From the NCBI RefSeq assembly GCF_021155765.1, contig NC_060115.1, forward strand, positions 2,480,001 to 2,544,000: a stretch of 64,000 bases of DNA. The letters run 5' to 3'. This document shows, one piece after another, positions 60,401-64,000 of the stretch. The position numbers and the translations under genes were made by a program. Position 1 is the first letter of the stretch. Every line of letters begins with the position of its first letter. The notes beneath the pieces were generated by a model. The model saw nothing but the letters and a program-made list of their open reading frames with translations. It made no database searches and was not told where the DNA came from. The stretch is from Diprion similis (lineage: Eukaryota > Arthropoda > Insecta > Hymenoptera > Diprionidae).

Positions 60401-62037
60401 CTGAGAGTGTTGTATGGATATCTTACTTTTTTCATCCAACGATGCTTTGAGACGAACCAACGCGCGTGGACGACTATATTAATCGAGGCGGAAGTCCTTT
60501 GTCCTGAGAAATAAATAGAATAGAAATAAACGCTTGTATCAACTCGGCAGCAAAGCATGTCCGAAGTTACAGGTCAGGATGCAGTGACTCTATCCTTCGT
60601 CGGATGAAAGTGAAGATTTCCTCCCACTCTGGGAGCATGTGGTGCTCCTTATCCACGCCTCGTCAGCCTCGGACTGCGTGCGGCGAACGATTTGCGAATT
60701 CGGATCGTAAACGAGCCGTAAAGGAGCCGACTGAGGACATTATCGGGTGTCCAGGTAGCCTCGATCCGGAATGAGCTGGTTTCGGGTCGCGCAAGCGATG
60801 CCTACGTGCCCGCGAGACCTCGCCGAAGGAGGAACAATATAAGATCGGAACTGCCTCGTCGTTACCCCGGGACATTCGCCTCGTTCATGGTCGATCAAAT
60901 TCAACCATGTATGCACTAACGGCTTACACGTTATCCGCAGTCGCCCGCACGCTCCTCCGCCTCCACGAATCCTCGGAAAGGAGGAGGAGGGACACTTTAC
61001 GGTCAATCACAACGAGTGCGAGGGTCCTCCGGCAACTCCTCTCCTCTTCTCCTCCTCTCCTCCTCTACTCGCCATAATCTAGCTACAAGTTAGTAGAAGA
61101 TGGGTGGAAGGTAGAACCCACCTCGGCTCATGGTTGCTACACATTACCTTCTACTTGGGGGCTTGTTCATTGGACTTTTTTCCGACTCCCACAGGGAGGC
61201 GTGAGGCGGAACACCATGAGGATCCAGAGTACGTGACGATCAGGTGACCGGACTGTAGGATCCCACGGAGATCAACGAGGTGAGTTCCGCGAACCATCAA
61301 CCGAGGGCATATCAGAGGATTCGTGTTATTATCATCCACTGGGTGTAAATCACGCGTCATATACGCCGGCGATGCGTGGCTGCACAAGTGTCGCCGACGA
61401 AGTGAGGGACGTGTAAGCCCGGTAATCCCGGAGGACCAGAGTCCAGAACTCGATTAAAAAGGCTTCATAAATCGCTCGCGCCATTCCCCGGAGATAATCA
61501 CGCCGGAAACGAGGTGCTAATAACAGGCCGTGTAAGCCACCTCCTCGCTGCAGTCATGCCTCTTGCTTCTATGGTTAGAGACTTATGGGATGGGTATGTG
61601 GACTCTGACAACACCGATAGGCGGCGATCTCAATATTAACAATTCAACTAGCCATATATTTTCACGTCGTGCTAATGAGACGTCATTATAACATGGGGTG
61701 GTGCAGACAGTGTGTGTATGATACATGTGTTATATATATATATATATATATCGGATATATACGTGTTATGTACGCATTACGTGAGTGTGCGTCAACACCG
61801 CAGCCGATTTTCGTCCAGCCGACATTTAATTCCTCGAGCTTCGACTTGGTGTTCACATGTGTAGAAAAATCGGCAACAAAATGAAACAAAGAAACGGAAT
61901 CAAAGCTACTTTCAACAATCGCACAAGTCCGCTTCGTCCGACGATTCGATGCCTCTTGTAGTCAATTTCTCCTGATCACTTCAGGCTCCTCATTGAATTC
62001 GATATGGGATTAATAATTTTTTGGATCACGGTGATCC
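57401..62037. other. Gene-free stretch upstream/downstream of the His-rich gene
   Basis: GC-richer blocks lie at 58010-58650 (with TATATAA at 58324-58330) and at about 60000-61560. A G-rich run lies at 58745-58770 and a (TA)n run at 61733-61750. A strong donor-like GAG|GTGAGT occurs at 61278-61285 on the plus strand. The blocks carry short open frames on both strands but nothing recognisable. They may be promoters or noncoding exons. Confidence 0.4.
58745..58770. repeat. G-rich tract (17 G, A, 8 G)
   Basis: A near-pure G run on the plus strand, interrupted by a single A at 58762. Confidence 0.85.
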
Positions 62038-64000
62038 TCAGTGGTGACCACCGCCGTCCTTCTTTTTTCCATCGCCTCCCTCCTTCTTCCCACCGCCGCC
62101 TCCGGCCCCGTCGTCACCCTTTTTGAATGCCCATTTTTTCCCTTCCTCGTGGGCCTCTTTCTTGCCGTACTTGTCGTCGTGTTTGTGGTGGGCCTCATGC
62201 CCTTGGGCCTCTTTGTGTCCCTTGTCTTCGTGGTAATGGTGACCCTTGTCGTGTTTGTGCTCTTTGCCGTGTTTCTCCTCGTGCTCAGCGGCGTCGAGGT
62301 GGGAAGACTTCTCGTGGCCTCCCTTCTTCGACTCGTGCTCGTGATGGAATTCACCATGCTTCTCGTTACCTCCATCCTCGTGGAACTCGTCGAAGAATTC
62401 CGTTTTCTTCTCGTACTCGTCCTGCGATAAGGAAGAGTTCATCAGCCGCGGATCGCGTTTGATTCGTTAAAATTGCAACTCGATCATTTCTCCCGAAGTC
62501 GACGTTGAAACGTCTTCCAATATTGTTTTAAACGATCCTGAATCGCTTAAGAGTGAAACCACGACCTACCTTTTTGTGGATAGAATGTTCCCCTTTCGTA
62601 CTGTGTCCCTTTTGATGCTCGCCCTTCTCGCCGAAGTTTGCCTCTTTGACTCCCTTTTCGCCATGGTGATGCTCCCCGTGGTATCCGCTCTCGGCGTGGT
62701 GCTTCTTTTCATCACCCTTCTTCTCGGCGTAGTGACCGTTGTGCTGTTCTTTGTCGTGGTGACCTTTCTCCCCCTTGTCGTACTCGTGGTGCCCTTTGTA
62801 GTTCTGTCGTGAATAAACAAAGGCGCGGTCAGTCTTGTGGCTTCTCGGTTACTGTCAAAGTTCAGACGTTGGTATCGAACGCCCAGCAATAGTATTACTC
62901 TTTTCAATTCGGCTCTACTTTTTTAATCGACGTTAAGTTCATACAGTCTGAACCCTCGGCAATAATGACTTCGTTCACCAAAGGTTAATAAAAACGTCAC
63001 ACACTCTTACTGTATTTTATAGTATATTTTTACAATTACCTTTTCACCCGATTGACCGTGGGATTCGTGATGGTGGTCTTTGTGCTCTTCGCCACCCCCT
63101 TTTTCGAATTTATGATCACCTCCGTCACCTTTACCTCCGCCACCTCCACCATGTCCCCCGCCTCCTTTTTTACCTCCACCATGACCTCCGCTGCCCCCTT
63201 TTGGGTCTTTGTGGGTATTTTCGTGAACCTTATAATTTTCAGCTTGCATTTCTTCTTCACTGTCGTCAGCACCTGCGTAGCTGTATCCTAGATGCTCTAC
63301 ATTGGCCGAATCGGAGGCGTCCTCCATCGGAGCCTCTTTGACGGTGTCAGTAGCAGTGGAATCATCACTTTTGTTATCTAACCGTCCCTCGTTGTGCTTA
63401 CTCTCCCCTTGATGATCAAGATCAATTTGTAACTTGGCGAAACTTTTCGTAGGCTCAGTGACCTCGTCACGATGTCGAACAGTACCTCTGGATACGAACG
63501 GTGTAACTGTTGCCTGTATGGCGTCATTGGAAGCGGTATTCTGCAGAAGTGGTATCGAAGTCTGCTCGTAGGAAGTCACGGGCAAGGTGTACGCCGCCAA
63601 TGTACGAGGATTAAGTTCGGTAACAAGATTCTGCAACTGCGGTAGCGTGGTTGTCGTTCGGATGAACGAATCGCGGACCGTCGGACTGGACCTAGGTAAT
63701 CCAAGATACTGATTCATGTTGAAGGGACTCGGCTGTTCCCTCGGAGCTACTCGACGGTGCTGTCCAGCCATCGCATCCTGGCCTAAATGCCGTCTGGATA
63801 AGGTGGACGGTGCAGGATGCACGAGATCGTTGATCCGAGGAGCAGTAGCGACCGAGACCAAGGATGATGCCTCGTCGATCATGGCGGCGTTGTTCTGCTT
63901 CTTGGACTTCCGCATCCTCCTGGCAACCGGCTTCGAGGCACTTCCGATGACGTCAGGATTCAACGTAGTCAATAATTGCTGAGCAGGAGATTCAGTGGGG
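62038..64000 (-). CDS. His/Gly/Lys-rich protein, DUF4779-like (C-terminal part; 5' end outside window)
   Basis: Minus-strand exons are 63040-64000 (open to the edge), 62570-62803 and 62038-62421, with phase 0 junctions, giving 525 residues. The first 200 residues seen are ordinary Ser/Thr/Pro-rich sequence (for example MNQYLGLPRSSPTVRDSF). A Gly-Lys-His block follows (GGHGGGKKGGGGHGGGGGGK). The last two exons are dense in His, Lys, Glu and Asp: KGHHEYDKGEKGHHDKEQH, GYHGEHHHGEKG, DEYEKKTEFFDEFHEDGG, KGHHYHEDKGHKEAQGHEAH. The pattern resembles the insect His-rich family DUF4779, from memory. Members of that type are secreted and of unknown function; metal binding is plausible from composition. 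Signal peptide and start are not visible. Confidence 0.75.

Noticed and set aside
62041-62430. Hydrophobic 129-codon plus-strand frame resembling a membrane protein
   Set aside because: It is the exact antisense of His/Lys/Glu codons, which read as Val/Leu/Phe on the other strand.
1-64000. CRISPR arrays, rRNA genes, operons, transposase or reverse transcriptase genes
   Set aside because: None were seen; the window is eukaryotic and its mobile elements appear non-autonomous.

Overview
The window is insect nuclear DNA. Genes are split by short GT-AG introns, intergenic DNA is AT-rich and full of simple repeats, and every recognisable product is an insect/animal protein. The allatostatin-A precursor has the same peptide order as bee precursors (a VYTYVSEY-type peptide, then LPxYNFGL, then a last peptide of the RYxFGL type). 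This points to Hymenoptera, perhaps a sawfly-like lineage; the lineage is an inference. No prokaryotic, viral or transposase gene was seen.

Layout, left to right: (1) 1-1137, minus, 5' part of the SAGA/STAGA subunit SUPT7L, head to head with (2) MITD1 (1834-3016, plus), an ESCRT-III-linked abscission protein. (3) inscuteable (3961-8222, minus, four GC-rich exons), the adaptor for asymmetric division. (4) CCT2 (10721-13582, plus), chaperonin TRiC beta subunit, with a start codon that sits alone at the end of exon 1. (5) Ube3a (14900-19907, plus), a complete AZUL+HECT ubiquitin ligase with a possible intronic-polyadenylation isoform. (6) CrebA (5' leader from about 24 kb, CDS 26153-35021, plus), a bZIP secretory-pathway regulator whose introns hold two foldback elements. 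(7) Amnionless (40260-45546, minus), membrane partner of cubilin. (8) Allatostatin A (46819-47508, minus), a neuropeptide precursor with a 63-bp in-frame intron. (9) From 62038 to the right edge, minus, the C-terminal part of a His/Gly/Lys-rich secreted-type protein resembling the insect DUF4779 family.

The genes do not form a pathway; this is an ordinary stretch of chromosome. About 14.5 kb (47.5-62.0 kb) has no gene I can support, but it holds foldback/MITE-like elements and blocks of non-AT-rich sequence that may be promoters or noncoding exons. The observations most worth following up are the four inverted-repeat elements, the Ube3a short-isoform architecture and the allatostatin 3n-intron.

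All exon boundaries were placed by hand from splice dinucleotides, reading-frame continuity and remembered family sequence. Every multi-exon CDS listed keeps frame across all junctions.
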